From positions 62,001-126,000 of the forward strand of contig JANFFA010000002.1 of the NCBI GenBank assembly GCA_030848925.1: a stretch of 64,000 nt of DNA, given 5' to 3'. Under the pieces are notes generated by a model, which was not told the DNA's origin, did no database searches, and worked only from the letters and a program-made list of their open reading frames with translations. The translations under genes were made by a program, and so were the position numbers. Positions 15,769 through 24,962 of the stretch are shown piece by piece (within the stretch, counting starts at the first letter, position 1; every line of letters begins with the position of its first letter). Source of the DNA: Rhodalgimonas zhirmunskyi. Lineage in GTDB: Bacteria > Pseudomonadota > Alphaproteobacteria > Rhodobacterales > Rhodobacteraceae.

Positions 15769-18539
15769 GTACCGGCCCCATATTTTTCGCAGCACCTTGG
15801 CTTCTCGTCGCGCTCGTGGCGCTGCCGTTACTTTGGCTGGTCCTACGAGCGATTCCTCCCGCTCCGATCCGCCGGCTTTTTCCCGGTGTAGCCTTGCTTT
15901 TGGGCCTACAGGACGACGATTCTGTAACGGATCGAACACCTTGGTGGCTTCTGTTGTTGCGGCTATTGGCTCTCGCCGCGCTGATTATCGGGCTGGCCAG
16001 TCCGGTTCTCAACCCAAACAATCGTTTGACGGATAGCAAAACAGGGCCAGTGCTGATCGTGCTGGACGGTGGCTGGCCCTCAGCGCGCGATTGGTCTGAC
16101 CGTTTGGAAATGACTAACCGCATGGTGGGGGATGCGGCAAAAGACGCACGGCCCGTTGCGATCTTGAACCTGTCTCGTCCCGAGGCGCCCGTTTTCCAGT
16201 CGGCAGCTGACCTGCGCCAGCAAGTAGAGGGTATGCAGCCCTTGGGTTGGACGCCAACTCAAAAAGATATCGCAGCCACGATCGCAACTCTGCCGAAAGA
16301 GCAGAGCTTCGAAACGCTTTGGATATCCGACGGCCTCGCCCGCGACGGGCGCGAGGCCTTGCTCACCGCTCTTGAAACTTACGGGCCGGTTTCAATCTTC
16401 GAAAGCGGTACGCCAATGATTGCCATGGCCCCTGTGCGTTTTGAAAACGGTGAAGTGCTGATTGACCTGCGCCGTGAGAAAGCACACGGGCCGCAGGAAT
16501 TCGAAGTCGAGGCGCATGGCCGAGATCCGAACGGCACGAAGCGAATTCTTGCCAATTTATCGGTATCCTTCAATGCGGACGAAAAGAGCGCCAGTGCCAT
16601 CCTTGATCTGCCTTCGGAACTACGAGGGCGGCTAGATTACTTCCAGATCAAAGGGCAGAAAGGCGCCGGTTCAATCGCATTGACCGATGATAGTCTGCGG
16701 CGCCGGGAAGTGGCCCTTGTCTCTGAGATAGAAAATCGCGAGGGTCTCGAGCTGTTGTCCCCACTTCACTACCTTGAGCGTGCCTTGCGCCCCTCCTCAG
16801 ACCTTATCCGTGGGAGCATTTCCGAGGTACTGCCCGCGAATCCTGATGCTATCGTTTTTGCGGATGTCGCGAGTGTTTCACCGAATGAAGAAGCCACACT
16901 TCTAGAATGGGTCTCAAACGGCGGGCTGCTTTTGCGGTTTGCGGGGCCAAAGCTTGCCGCAAGCGACATCAGCCGCCGAGAGGAAGAACCATTGATGCCG
17001 ACGCGGCTACGTCAAGGTGGTCGGAGTGTCGGAGGCACGATGAGCTGGGGAGCGCCGAAATCACTTTCGCCCTTCCCTGAGAACAGCCCATTCGCCGGCC
17101 TATCCATTCCGGATGATGTCAAGATCACCGCTCAAGTTATGGCACAGCCGGACCCCACCCTCGCGGATAGGGTCATCGCGCAACTTGATGATGGTACACC
17201 ACTCGTCACCCGCAAGAAACTTGGGCAAGGTCAGATCGTTCTCTTCCACGTTACAGCGAATGCCGAATGGTCCTCTTTGCCGTTGTCCGGATTGTTTGTT
17301 GAAATGCTTCAGAGGCTTGCAAGCTCAACCTCCGTGCAGTCCCAGACCGCACAGGAGCTTGCGGGAACCGTCTGGCAACCTGCAAGCGTTCTGACTGGGA
17401 TGGGATCTCTGGAAAGCGGCAAGGATCTTCCCGGCGTTCCGGGCGATAAACTCGCGTCTGCGCCTCTTGGCCCCACTCTTCAAGCCGGCCTTTATGACAG
17501 CGGAAGTCAGACCTTCGCGCGCAATGTGCTCCACGCCGATACGGTTCTCGAAGCAGTGACATGGCCGGAAGGAAAGATCGTGGCTGGCTTTACACCCGCG
17601 CAAGAGACGCCGTTAGGCGGATGGTTGATTTCGCTCACACTAATACTCCTGATGATCGATATCCTCGCTGCACTGGCACTCACCGGACGCTTGCCCATGC
17701 GGGGAAGCAGGCGGTCTGTGGCGCCTTTGCTGTTCGCGGCCCTGATCTTGTTTGCCGCAGCGCCGCACCCAAGCCTTGCCGATGATCAAAGGATCATAGA
17801 CGCGACTGCCGAGGTCACCCTAGGCCATATCCTGACCGGAAACTCTGCCGTTGATGGCACCGCACAAGCAGGGCTTTTCGGCCTGTCGGAAACGCTTTTC
17901 TTTCGCACTTCGGTAGAACCGGCCGCTCCGATGGCAGTGAATCTCGAAATCGATGAATTGTCGGTCTTTCCGCTTCTGTATTGGCCAATCACGCCCGATC
18001 AACCGCGCCCCTCGGACAAGGCTTACGCCAAGCTTAACCGCTATCTACATTCCGGCGGCATGATCCTGTTCGATACCCGCGATGCAGATATCGCGAGCTT
18101 CGGCGCAGCTTCACCGAACGGGCGCAAACTTCAACAATTGGCTGCGCCGCTCGACATTCCACCGCTAGAACCGGTCGCATCTGATCATGTCCTGACACGT
18201 ACCTTTTATCTGCTTCAGGATTTCCCAGGTCGCTACAACAGCCGCGACGTATGGGCGGAGGCCGCTCCGGTCGATGCCGAGAAGATCGTAGGAATGCCGT
18301 TTCGAAACCTCAACGACAACGTTTCCCCGGTTATAATCGGCGGCAATGATTGGGCCGCCGCATGGGCCATGGACCAGCGAGGACAACCGTTGTTCTCAGT
18401 CGGTCGGGGCCTTTCAGGTGAACGCCAGCGAGAGATGGCATATCGGTTTGGCGTGAACCTTGTGATGCATGTTTTGACCGGAAACTATAAGTCCGATCAG
18501 GTCCATGTTCCCGCTTTGCTGGAAAGGCTGGGCCAATGA
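15765..18539 (+). CDS. DUF4159 membrane protein with N-terminal BatA-like region
   Basis: 924 residues from ATG 15765, which overlaps the DUF58 stop (ATGA); the longer open frame upstream lies within the DUF58 gene. Two membrane segments at the N-terminus (PIFFAAPWLLVALVALPLLW and about 50-75, LLLLRLLALAALIIGLA) mark a BatA/aerotolerance-like N-domain. The middle holds a VWA-like and a glutamine-amidotransferase-like fold. About 630-680 carries more membrane segments, and the C-terminal 210 residues are DUF4159 (YWPITPDQPRPSDKAYAKLN, then GGMILFDTRDAD). It probably works with MoxR and DUF58 at the inner membrane in envelope stress or assembly. Confidence 0.88.
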   Translation: MSTGPIFFAAPWLLVALVALPLLWLVLRAIPPAPIRRLFPGVALLLGLQDDDSVTDRTPWWLLLLRLLALAALIIGLASPVLNPNNRLTDSKTGPVLIVLDGGWPSARDWSDRLEMTNRMVGDAAKDARPVAILNLSRPEAPVFQSAADLRQQVEGMQPLGWTPTQKDIAATIATLPKEQSFETLWISDGLARDGREALLTALETYGPVSIFESGTPMIAMAPVRFENGEVLIDLRREKAHGPQEFEVEAHGRDPNGTKRILANLSVSFNADEKSASAILDLPSELRGRLDYFQIKGQKGAGSIALTDDSLRRREVALVSEIENREGLELLSPLHYLERALRPSSDLIRGSISEVLPANPDAIVFADVASVSPNEEATLLEWVSNGGLLLRFAGPKLAASDISRREEEPLMPTRLRQGGRSVGGTMSWGAPKSLSPFPENSPFAGLSIPDDVKITAQVMAQPDPTLADRVIAQLDDGTPLVTRKKLGQGQIVLFHVTANAEWSSLPLSGLFVEMLQRLASSTSVQSQTAQELAGTVWQPASVLTGMGSLESGKDLPGVPGDKLASAPLGPTLQAGLYDSGSQTFARNVLHADTVLEAVTWPEGKIVAGFTPAQETPLGGWLISLTLILLMIDILAALALTGRLPMRGSRRSVAPLLFAALILFAAAPHPSLADDQRIIDATAEVTLGHILTGNSAVDGTAQAGLFGLSETLFFRTSVEPAAPMAVNLEIDELSVFPLLYWPITPDQPRPSDKAYAKLNRYLHSGGMILFDTRDADIASFGAASPNGRKLQQLAAPLDIPPLEPVASDHVLTRTFYLLQDFPGRYNSRDVWAEAAPVDAEKIVGMPFRNLNDNVSPVIIGGNDWAAAWAMDQRGQPLFSVGRGLSGERQREMAYRFGVNLVMHVLTGNYKSDQVHVPALLERLGQ

Positions 18540-20602
18540 GCATGGATATCCTTTTCGAACCACTCCTGCCTTGGCCGATTTTGCTCATTCTCGGCATCGC
18601 AACAGCGCTTTTTCTGGTGCTTTCGCTGTATCGCGGCCTTTCAGGCTGGGCACTCAGGTCACTGGCGGCCTTGGTACTGCTTGCCACCCTCGCCGGCCCT
18701 GTTTGGCAACGAGAGGATCGCGAAATTCTTGATGATATTGCGATCTTGGTCATTGATCGAAGCTCCAGCCAATCGCTTTCTGATCGCGAGTCTCTCACTG
18801 ATGCCGCGGCCGCCGAACTCGAACGCAAACTGGCAAGGCTTGGCGGAATCGAGATCAGGCGCGTAGAGGTATCGAACGGTATCGACGGCACCTCAAATGA
18901 CAGCGGCACTCGCATGATGACCGCGCTACAACAAGCGTTGTCAGAAGCACCACTAAGCCGGATTTCCGGGATATTCATGATATCCGATGGCATCGTGCAC
19001 GACATGGAACGCGCACCAGAACTGCCCGCGCCAGCGCATCTTCTTTTGACTGGGCACAAAGACGATTGGGATCGCCGCCTGTTCGTTGAAAACGCCCCCG
19101 CCTATGCGATCTTGGGTGAGGAGTTCAAACTTACCCTTAGGGTCGAAGACCAAGGCGCAGTTCCAGAAGGGCAAACGTCAACACCTCTGGAAATCGCAGT
19201 CGACGGCGGTCCGCCTATGCTGTTCAACATCCCCGTTGGTGAAGCAATTGAGCTTCCTGTTTCACTACCGCACGGCGGACGCAACGTGCTGCAATTTACC
19301 GTTCCCGAGGCTGAAGGCGAACTCACTTCTCGAAACAACACTGCGCTTGTACAAATCAACGGCGTGCGCGATCGCCTGCGCGTTCTCTTGGTTTCCGGAG
19401 AACCGCATCCGGGCGGGCGAACATGGCGCAACTTGCTTAAGTCCGATAGTTCAGTAGACCTCGTACATTTCACGATCCTGAGGCCGCCAGACAAGCAAGA
19501 TGGCGTTCCGGTGGGTGAGCTTTCTTTGATCGCCTTTCCAACGCGCGAGCTTTTCGTGGAAAAGGTCAATGATTTCGACCTGATCGTTTTCGACCGCTAC
19601 AAGCGGCGCGGTCTTTTGCCATCGGTCTATATGGAAAACGTGCGCGACTACGTTGAAAACGGTGGGGCGGTTCTCATTTCGGCCGGGCCCGATTTCGCCG
19701 CTGCAGAGAGTCTCTTTCGCACGCCTTTGTCTGATATTATCCCAGCATCTCCCACCGCCCGAGTGATTGAACAAGGCTTCTTGCCAAAGGTCACCGAGTT
19801 GGGAGAGCGCCACCCTGTCACGGCGGGCCTTCCCACTCCTCAAGGGCAAGAAACTTGGGGCCGCTGGATGCGGCAGGTCGAAGTCAACGCACGTAGCGGC
19901 CAAACTCTCATGTCTGGTATTGACGAAAACCCGCTTCTTATCCTTGATCGCGTCGGAGAGGGCCGCGTGGCGCTGCTGGCATCGGACCATGCCTGGCTAT
20001 GGAGCCGGGGTTTCGAGGGCGGTGGGCCCCAGCTTGAGTTGTTGCGCCGGCTCGCCCACTGGATGATGAAAGAACCTGAACTTGAGGAAGAAGCCCTCTG
20101 GGGCGAACCGAGCGGCCAGTCTCTGCGGATTATTCGGCGCAGCCTTGCAGATACCGTTCCTCCTGTGACGTTGACTAGCCCGTCAGGAAACAGCATCGAA
20201 CTCGAACTCAGCCAGACCGCGCCCGGCCGTTTCGAAACCTTATTCGAAGGCGATGAGATCGGCCTCTATCGAATGGCAAACGGAGATCTCGAATCCGTCG
20301 TCGGACTTGGCCCTCAAGCCCCGCAGGAGTTCGTGAACACGATTGCATCCAGCGAGCGCATCAAACCTTTGATTGAGAGCGCCCGAGGTGGGATTGTGTG
20401 GGTCGAAGATGCCATACCTAATGTGCGTGCGGTTCGCGCCGAGCGGCCTGCTGCAGGTCGCAACTGGATCGGTGTAACACCACGAAGCGCGTATGAGGTT
20501 GATGGAATCACGAGACTCTCATTGATACCGCCTTGGCTGGCACTTCTTGTTGCCGCCATGGCGATCGTGGGAGCGTGGCTTCTCGAAGGACGCCGCAACT
20601 GA
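18536..20602 (+). CDS. Membrane protein with VWA/amidotransferase-like domain
   Basis: 688 residues, last gene of the moxR operon; ATG overlaps the DUF4159 stop. Two N-terminal membrane segments (about 12-31 and 37-57) precede a periplasmic region that starts like a VWA domain (IAILVIDRSSSQSLSDRESL), then an Ig-like beta segment (about 185-280) and a class-I glutamine-amidotransferase-like fold (DLIVFDRYKRRGLLP, NGGAVLISAGPDF, about 330-480). A final membrane segment (about 660-680) ends the protein. It lacks an obvious catalytic triad. Proteins of this layout accompany MoxR-DUF58 operons; function unknown. Confidence 0.85.
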   Translation: MSMDILFEPLLPWPILLILGIATALFLVLSLYRGLSGWALRSLAALVLLATLAGPVWQREDREILDDIAILVIDRSSSQSLSDRESLTDAAAAELERKLARLGGIEIRRVEVSNGIDGTSNDSGTRMMTALQQALSEAPLSRISGIFMISDGIVHDMERAPELPAPAHLLLTGHKDDWDRRLFVENAPAYAILGEEFKLTLRVEDQGAVPEGQTSTPLEIAVDGGPPMLFNIPVGEAIELPVSLPHGGRNVLQFTVPEAEGELTSRNNTALVQINGVRDRLRVLLVSGEPHPGGRTWRNLLKSDSSVDLVHFTILRPPDKQDGVPVGELSLIAFPTRELFVEKVNDFDLIVFDRYKRRGLLPSVYMENVRDYVENGGAVLISAGPDFAAAESLFRTPLSDIIPASPTARVIEQGFLPKVTELGERHPVTAGLPTPQGQETWGRWMRQVEVNARSGQTLMSGIDENPLLILDRVGEGRVALLASDHAWLWSRGFEGGGPQLELLRRLAHWMMKEPELEEEALWGEPSGQSLRIIRRSLADTVPPVTLTSPSGNSIELELSQTAPGRFETLFEGDEIGLYRMANGDLESVVGLGPQAPQEFVNTIASSERIKPLIESARGGIVWVEDAIPNVRAVRAERPAAGRNWIGVTPRSAYEVDGITRLSLIPPWLALLVAAMAIVGAWLLEGRRN

Positions 20603-20634
20603 GCCCGCGCCATCAAACAACGCATTGATCTAGC

Positions 20635-21375
20635 CTAGAAATAGCTTCTGACGAGGCTACCGGCGATCAAGCTCCAGCCATCCGCGAGAACGAAGAACGA
20701 AAGCTTAAACGGCAAAGAAACAATAGCGGGGGGCACCATCATCATCCCCATAGACATAAGGACCGCAGCGACGACGAGATCGATAATCAAAAAAGGTAGG
20801 AAAACCAAAAACCCAATCTGAAACGCTCGTGAAACCTCGGAAAGCATAAAGCTCGGGATCATAACGGAAAGCGGGGAATCCACTGATGGAGTGAGTTGCG
20901 CTTGGTCCGGACGCAAGGAAGCGAGTGCCGCGTATGTTTCGGGGTCCAACCGCGCAGTCATAAACTCGCGAAACGGCGCCATGGTGCGAGGGAAGGCTTG
21001 TTCGACCGTAATCTCTTCCTTTACGAGTGGCTCAATCCCATTCTCCCATGCTGCTGTGAACGTCGGCTCCATGATGAAATAGGTGAGGAAAAGCGCCAAG
21101 CTGACCAAAAGCATATTGGGCGGAGACTGCTGAAGCCCGATGGCCTGGCGCAGTATTGAGAGCACTGTCACCAAGAAGGGAAAGCAGGTGATCATGATCG
21201 CTAAGCCTGGAGCGAGGCTGAGGACAGTAATCAGAATAATAAGCTGTATCGATCGCGCTGAGATCGACGCCCCGTCTCCCAGTGATACGCTTAGCTCTTG
21301 CGCCATCACCGGCGAACTGGCGAGCGCGAACATTATTGCTATTACGCCACATAGAAGAAGTCGTGTGCGGATCAT
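20635..21375 (-). CDS. fliP: Flagellar export gate protein FliP
   Basis: FliP forms the core of the export gate with FliQ and FliR. The 246-residue protein has a cleavable signal peptide (about 1-25, ending MAQ), the conserved membrane blocks LSLAPGLAIMITCFPFLV and VLSILRQAIGLQQSPPN, a periplasmic loop, and the C-terminal FQIGFLVFLPFLIIDLVVA and SMGMMMVPPA-type blocks that make the family unmistakable. It is the last gene of the minus-strand fliF-fliH-fliN-fliP block; its ATG overlaps the fliN stop (ATGA). The other gate genes are at 31.9 kb (fliR) and 37.5 kb (fliQ). Confidence 0.96.
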   Translation of the reverse strand: MIRTRLLLCGVIAIMFALASSPVMAQELSVSLGDGASISARSIQLIILITVLSLAPGLAIMITCFPFLVTVLSILRQAIGLQQSPPNMLLVSLALFLTYFIMEPTFTAAWENGIEPLVKEEITVEQAFPRTMAPFREFMTARLDPETYAALASLRPDQAQLTPSVDSPLSVMIPSFMLSEVSRAFQIGFLVFLPFLIIDLVVAAVLMSMGMMMVPPAIVSLPFKLSFFVLADGWSLIAGSLVRSYF

Positions 21376-21671
21376 TCAAGCCCGCGACCCAGTTCGGCCA
21401 CTTCCGTGAGGCGAACGGCAAGTTGCCCTTCATGCTCTCCATCCAATTCTTCGAGCATCCCACGAGCGATCAACCGATCACCTACGAACAACTCAACCGG
21501 ATCGTCTACGCGGGTATCAAGCGGCATCACAGCATTTTCACCCATAGCCAGCAAATCCCGGATGAGCGGGCGCGCCTTGCCCGCGCAAACCATGATTTCA
21601 ATCGGAACAGACGAAAACAAAGAAGATCGGTCGGGGCTAGCGCCCTCCTTGTCCAAAGCGTCATCCGGCAT
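21372..21671 (-). CDS. fliN: Short FliN-type motor switch (C-ring) protein
   Basis: FliN forms part of the C-ring that switches rotation and receives export substrates. The 99-residue protein is little more than the FliN/SpoA core domain: VPIEIMVCAGKARPLIRDLL, GENAVMPLDTRVDDPVELFV and GDRLIARGMLEELDGEHEGQ, which are the three blocks of the family. It overlaps the end of fliH by 11 bases and the start of fliP. No FliM or FliG is seen near. FliN in this group is often short. Confidence 0.87.
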   Translation of the reverse strand: MPDDALDKEGASPDRSSLFSSVPIEIMVCAGKARPLIRDLLAMGENAVMPLDTRVDDPVELFVGDRLIARGMLEELDGEHEGQLAVRLTEVAELGRGLE

Positions 21672-22272
21672 TGCGTGTCTCCTTCTCTATCATCTGGTGA
21701 AACTCGTGGAAAAAGGCGTCGACCGCTCGAACCACCTTTGCCAAAACATTATCTTGATTAATTTCCCGCTCGCTTTCGCCAAAGCGAAGAAAGGCTTGCC
21801 CTTCAGCCAGCGATGGTTCTTCAACAACCCTCACCGGAAATGTGACCGCCTCTCCAAGCATCTCCCGCACGATCCTGGAATTCCGTGGCGCGACAACAAT
21901 TTCTGCTTCAATCGCCCCAAGATCAGAACCAAGCGCTTTCAGTTCCTCGACGATCTTGGGAACGAGCGCCTTTTGCGCAATCTCGGGCAGCAATGATGCA
22001 ACGATCTGCCCTAAGAATGGCTCCAAAGAGCGCAGCATCTGAGCATGAGCTTCGTGATAGGTGAACGACAGCTCCTGAAGGTTGCCGGCCAAGTCAGTCG
22101 AAACCTTGCCCTGCGCATCAGCCGAGGCTCTGTTTGCGTCATCCCAGCCGGCCTTGTAGCCACGCTCGAATGCTTCCAGCTTCACCTCTTCCAGTTTCAC
22201 CTCCGAAAAGGAGAAACCGGACTCGCGCGTCCTTGAGTCACCAAAATCCATCAGTCGGTGCGAAATCGACAT
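21661..22272 (-). CDS. fliH: Flagellar export regulator FliH
   Basis: FliH binds the ATPase FliI and links it to the C-ring. 203 residues from ATG 22272 (a GTG at 22275 is also possible); this ATG overlaps the fliF stop (TGATG). Like other FliH proteins it has a charged N-terminal helix (EEVKLEAFERGYKAGWDDAN, about 28-46), a coiled central part, and a C-terminal FliH/V-ATPase E-subunit-like domain (IEAEIVVAPRNSRIVREMLG). Sequence similarity is weak in this family, so the call rests also on position between fliF and fliN. fliG, which commonly sits between fliF and fliH, is absent. Confidence 0.82.
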   Translation of the reverse strand: MSISHRLMDFGDSRTRESGFSFSEVKLEEVKLEAFERGYKAGWDDANRASADAQGKVSTDLAGNLQELSFTYHEAHAQMLRSLEPFLGQIVASLLPEIAQKALVPKIVEELKALGSDLGAIEAEIVVAPRNSRIVREMLGEAVTFPVRVVEEPSLAEGQAFLRFGESEREINQDNVLAKVVRAVDAFFHEFHQMIEKETRNAG

Positions 22273-23930
22273 CACGCCTTTTCCTCTCGATTCTCAAGCC
22301 AGTTTCGAAGGATCTCGACCGTCTCTTCCTGTCGTTCGCCAATCAGATTGCGTAGCCTCTCTGTGGGATCTCTTGGCGCATCTTCGTTCGCGAAAACGTC
22401 GCCTGAATCCGACTGCGCCCTTCCCCCAGCGACCATCGGAAGATCCGCAAGATTCTGCGGTCCGTCCGCGATTTCTCCGGTGAGTGATGGAAGGGATGAG
22501 GCGCCGAGCAGGTCGTCGGCCTCCTCGACATCAGACATCGTGCTACTTGCTGCCGGCCGCGGCAGAGAAGGCACCCCTCCCTCACCGTTTGCGGCGCCCT
22601 TCAGCAAGGGCCGCAATACAAAGACGCCAAGAACAAGCGCAACGACCGCAAGGATTATGAGTTGGATTATCGACATGAAATCCAAATCCAATCCAGTCAG
22701 GAACCCGCTACTCGCCTCGCTCCCTGATAAGGCAATTGACTCAAACGCCATGGATTTGATCGTGACGACATCTCCCCTTTCCTCATCGAAACCAACAGCA
22801 GACGCCACCAACTCACGAAGCGCTTCGAGTTCAGCCGAGGCACGGGGAAGTACTTCTGTCTGCCCATCCTCACCCGTCTGAGGCACTCCATTGACCAAGA
22901 CAGCCACCGAAATTTTCTTGATCGCTCCCGGTTGGCGCAAAACTTCGCGATGAGTCTCGGAAACTTCGTAGTTAACTCGTTCCCGCGTTTCAGTATTTTG
23001 GCTAGACGCGTTGTCGCCTGCTCCACCCTCCCCATCGGGAAGATTCGATGCGACAGTCACATCATCACCGCTTGTTTCGGTTGAATTGTTCGAGCGTTCT
23101 TCAGTATCCGTGCTGATTGCAACGCGCCCTGCCGGATCGTACGATTTTTCACGGATGGACTCGGTTTCCATCTGTGTCTCGACGCTCACCTCAACGACAG
23201 CATTGCCATATCCGACCCGCGCCTCGAGAAGATTCTGCACCCGATTTCGCAGCTTATCCGCCTTGTCATCGCTACTCGACCCGCTTTGGCTCTCTTCGTT
23301 TGCTCCGATCAGGCCGCCTTTACCATCGATGACCGATACATTCTCAGGAGCAAGACCCGTCACAGCAGAAGCGATAAGATATCTCAGTGCTTTAGCATGA
23401 TTTACGCCTATCGTTCCGGTCGACGAAGTAACAGAAACTGATGCACTCGGTTTAACGTTTCGTTGAAAGGGATTGGAGCCAACATTCGCTATATGAACGC
23501 GCGCGGCTACAATTGAAGGAGACGAAACGATTGTGCGGGCGAGCTCACCTTCTTTGGCGCGCCAGTATGCTGCATCGAACATCTGCGCCGTCGTACCGAA
23601 GCCCGATAGAGTGTCGAGTAACTCGTAGCCCTTAGAATTATTCTGCGGAAGCCCCTCACTGGCCAGTGTCATGCGAAGTTCATCACGCTTCCCTGATTCG
23701 ACATAGATCGCCCCGCCGCGAACCTCGTGCGCGACTCCGCGCTGCTCGAGCACCTGAACAACCTCACCGGCTGCACTTGGTTCAAGCCCGGAGTATAGCA
23801 GTGTCAGGCTTGGCTGCGCTGCCATGCGCGACATAACGATGATGGTTGTTATAAGGGCAATTCCTGCCAAGACCGCAACAATGCGTCGGCGAATGTCCAA
23901 AGACGACCAAGTGTTCAGTAGCTGCTGCAC
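22272..23930 (-). CDS. fliF: Flagellar MS-ring protein FliF
   Basis: FliF builds the inner-membrane MS-ring, the base of the motor. The 552-residue protein has two membrane segments (about 18-38 and near 435-457), the PrgK/FliF-type periplasmic domains with LYSGLEPSAAGEVVQVLEQR and LARTIVSSPSIVAARVHIAN, and the C-terminal cytoplasmic tail RNLIGERQEETVEILRNWLE that binds FliG in other bacteria. It heads the minus block and is divergent from fliL, with 122 bases between. The region between about 270 and 330 is longer in low-complexity Ser/Asn than many FliF. Confidence 0.96.
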   Translation of the reverse strand: MQQLLNTWSSLDIRRRIVAVLAGIALITTIIVMSRMAAQPSLTLLYSGLEPSAAGEVVQVLEQRGVAHEVRGGAIYVESGKRDELRMTLASEGLPQNNSKGYELLDTLSGFGTTAQMFDAAYWRAKEGELARTIVSSPSIVAARVHIANVGSNPFQRNVKPSASVSVTSSTGTIGVNHAKALRYLIASAVTGLAPENVSVIDGKGGLIGANEESQSGSSSDDKADKLRNRVQNLLEARVGYGNAVVEVSVETQMETESIREKSYDPAGRVAISTDTEERSNNSTETSGDDVTVASNLPDGEGGAGDNASSQNTETRERVNYEVSETHREVLRQPGAIKKISVAVLVNGVPQTGEDGQTEVLPRASAELEALRELVASAVGFDEERGDVVTIKSMAFESIALSGSEASSGFLTGLDLDFMSIIQLIILAVVALVLGVFVLRPLLKGAANGEGGVPSLPRPAASSTMSDVEEADDLLGASSLPSLTGEIADGPQNLADLPMVAGGRAQSDSGDVFANEDAPRDPTERLRNLIGERQEETVEILRNWLENREEKA

Positions 23931-23991
23931 CGAAAGTCTCCAATTCCGCGGGCGTTCTGCCCGGCATGGTCATGGTTTTCGCTGATCAGGC

Positions 23992-24006
23992 TTAACAATC
24001 GGTTAG
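23992..24006. promoter_or_regulatory. CtrA-like motif between fliF and fliL
   Basis: TTAA-N7-TTAG, one base off the CtrA consensus, lies in the divergent gap, 62 bases upstream of fliF and 47 bases upstream of fliL. A single site could serve both directions. This is the best match of the three seen in the locus, but binding is unproven. Confidence 0.55.
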
Positions 24007-24052
24007 GATCACATCTGTAGAACAGCTTTCACCAAACATCGCAGGTGAGAGC

Positions 24053-24586
24053 ATGGCTGAAGAACACGATACACCAGTCGAAAACGAAGAGACGGCTCCG
24101 AAGAAAAAGTCAAAGCTCCTGATTTTCATAGCAGCTTTGCTCTTTCTTGCTGGCGGCGGAGGCGGGTTCTACGCTGTCTATTCAGGGATGATTCTCGGTG
24201 ACGACTCGCATGCTACGGAAGCGGTAAACCACACCGATAAGGATACGCATAGCGACGCCGACAGCTCAGGCGCACCTGCAATGGCAGAGATTGCCTTTGT
24301 GTCGGTCGACCCGCTTGTTGTTTCACTAATACACGGTGCAGCTCGACAGCATCTTCGCTTTCGCGCCGAACTCGAGGTGCCCTTGCAATATCAAAGCGAT
24401 GTCGAAACGCTTCTTCCACGTGTGACAGACGTCCTGAACAGCTATTTGCGTGCTCTGGAACTCAATGACTTGAGCGACCCAGCCGCGCTTGTTCGCCTGC
24501 GTGCACAAATGTTGCGGCGGATTAAGGTCGTGGTTGGCGACAATCGCGTCAACGACCTTCTGATTATGGAATTCGTACTGAATTGA
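24053..24586 (+). CDS. fliL: Flagellar basal-body-associated protein FliL
   Basis: FliL is a single-pass inner-membrane protein around the stators that supports motor torque. The 177-residue protein has a charged cytoplasmic N-terminus (EEHDTPVENEETAPKKKSK), one membrane segment (about 25-45, LLIFIAALLFLAGGGGGFYA), a flexible periplasmic linker, and the FliL C-terminal domain (VSVDPLVVSL, HLRFRAELEV, VTDVLNSYLRALEL, VVGDNRVNDLLIMEFVLN). It begins the long plus-strand block up to 34.2 kb. A second FliL-like gene lies at 34.3 kb. Confidence 0.92.
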   Translation: MAEEHDTPVENEETAPKKKSKLLIFIAALLFLAGGGGGFYAVYSGMILGDDSHATEAVNHTDKDTHSDADSSGAPAMAEIAFVSVDPLVVSLIHGAARQHLRFRAELEVPLQYQSDVETLLPRVTDVLNSYLRALELNDLSDPAALVRLRAQMLRRIKVVVGDNRVNDLLIMEFVLN

Positions 24587-24596
24587 GGGATTTGGA

Positions 24597-24962
24597 ATGG
24601 AAATGATCGCCGATATTTTCCTAGTCGCCGGTGCTCTTGGAGCAGGTTTGTATTGCTATGTGCTGGCGCGCAGATTGACTCGTTTCAACGACCTCGAGAA
24701 TGGGGTCGGCGGAGCTGTAGCCGTCCTTTCGGCTCAAGTCGATGACCTAACGAAAACTCTTAGCGCAGCGCAATCCGCCGCATCCTGTTCGGGCGAATCT
24801 CTCGGAGCACTTACAGAACGCGCAGAAGGCGTCGCACAGCGGCTCGAACTCTTGGTCGCCTCAATGCACGATTTACCAGAAGGAAATGCAGCACACGCCG
24901 CAGCGGATGAACCTGTTAATGAACCCGTATTCTTCCGCCACCCAATGGAGGACCGTGCATGA
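24597..24962 (+). CDS. Small bitopic flagellar-locus protein, unknown
   Basis: I do not recognise this 121-residue protein. It begins with one membrane segment (about 6-25, IFLVAGALGAGLYCYVLAR) and then a helical, coiled-coil-like cytoplasmic or periplasmic part (NGVGGAVAVLSAQVDDLTKT, about 38-90), ending in an acidic tail (about 100-121). It is 11 bases after fliL, and its TGA overlaps the motE start. Its bitopic layout recalls the polar flagellar placement protein PflI of Caulobacter, but I see no sequence basis to equate them. Small proteins of this kind are frequent between fliL and motE in Rhodobacterales. Confidence 0.72.
   Translation: MEMIADIFLVAGALGAGLYCYVLARRLTRFNDLENGVGGAVAVLSAQVDDLTKTLSAAQSAASCSGESLGALTERAEGVAQRLELLVASMHDLPEGNAAHAAADEPVNEPVFFRHPMEDRA

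Noticed and set aside
24597-24962. Naming the 121-residue protein PflI
   Set aside because: Only the single-pass layout is alike; I see no shared motif.
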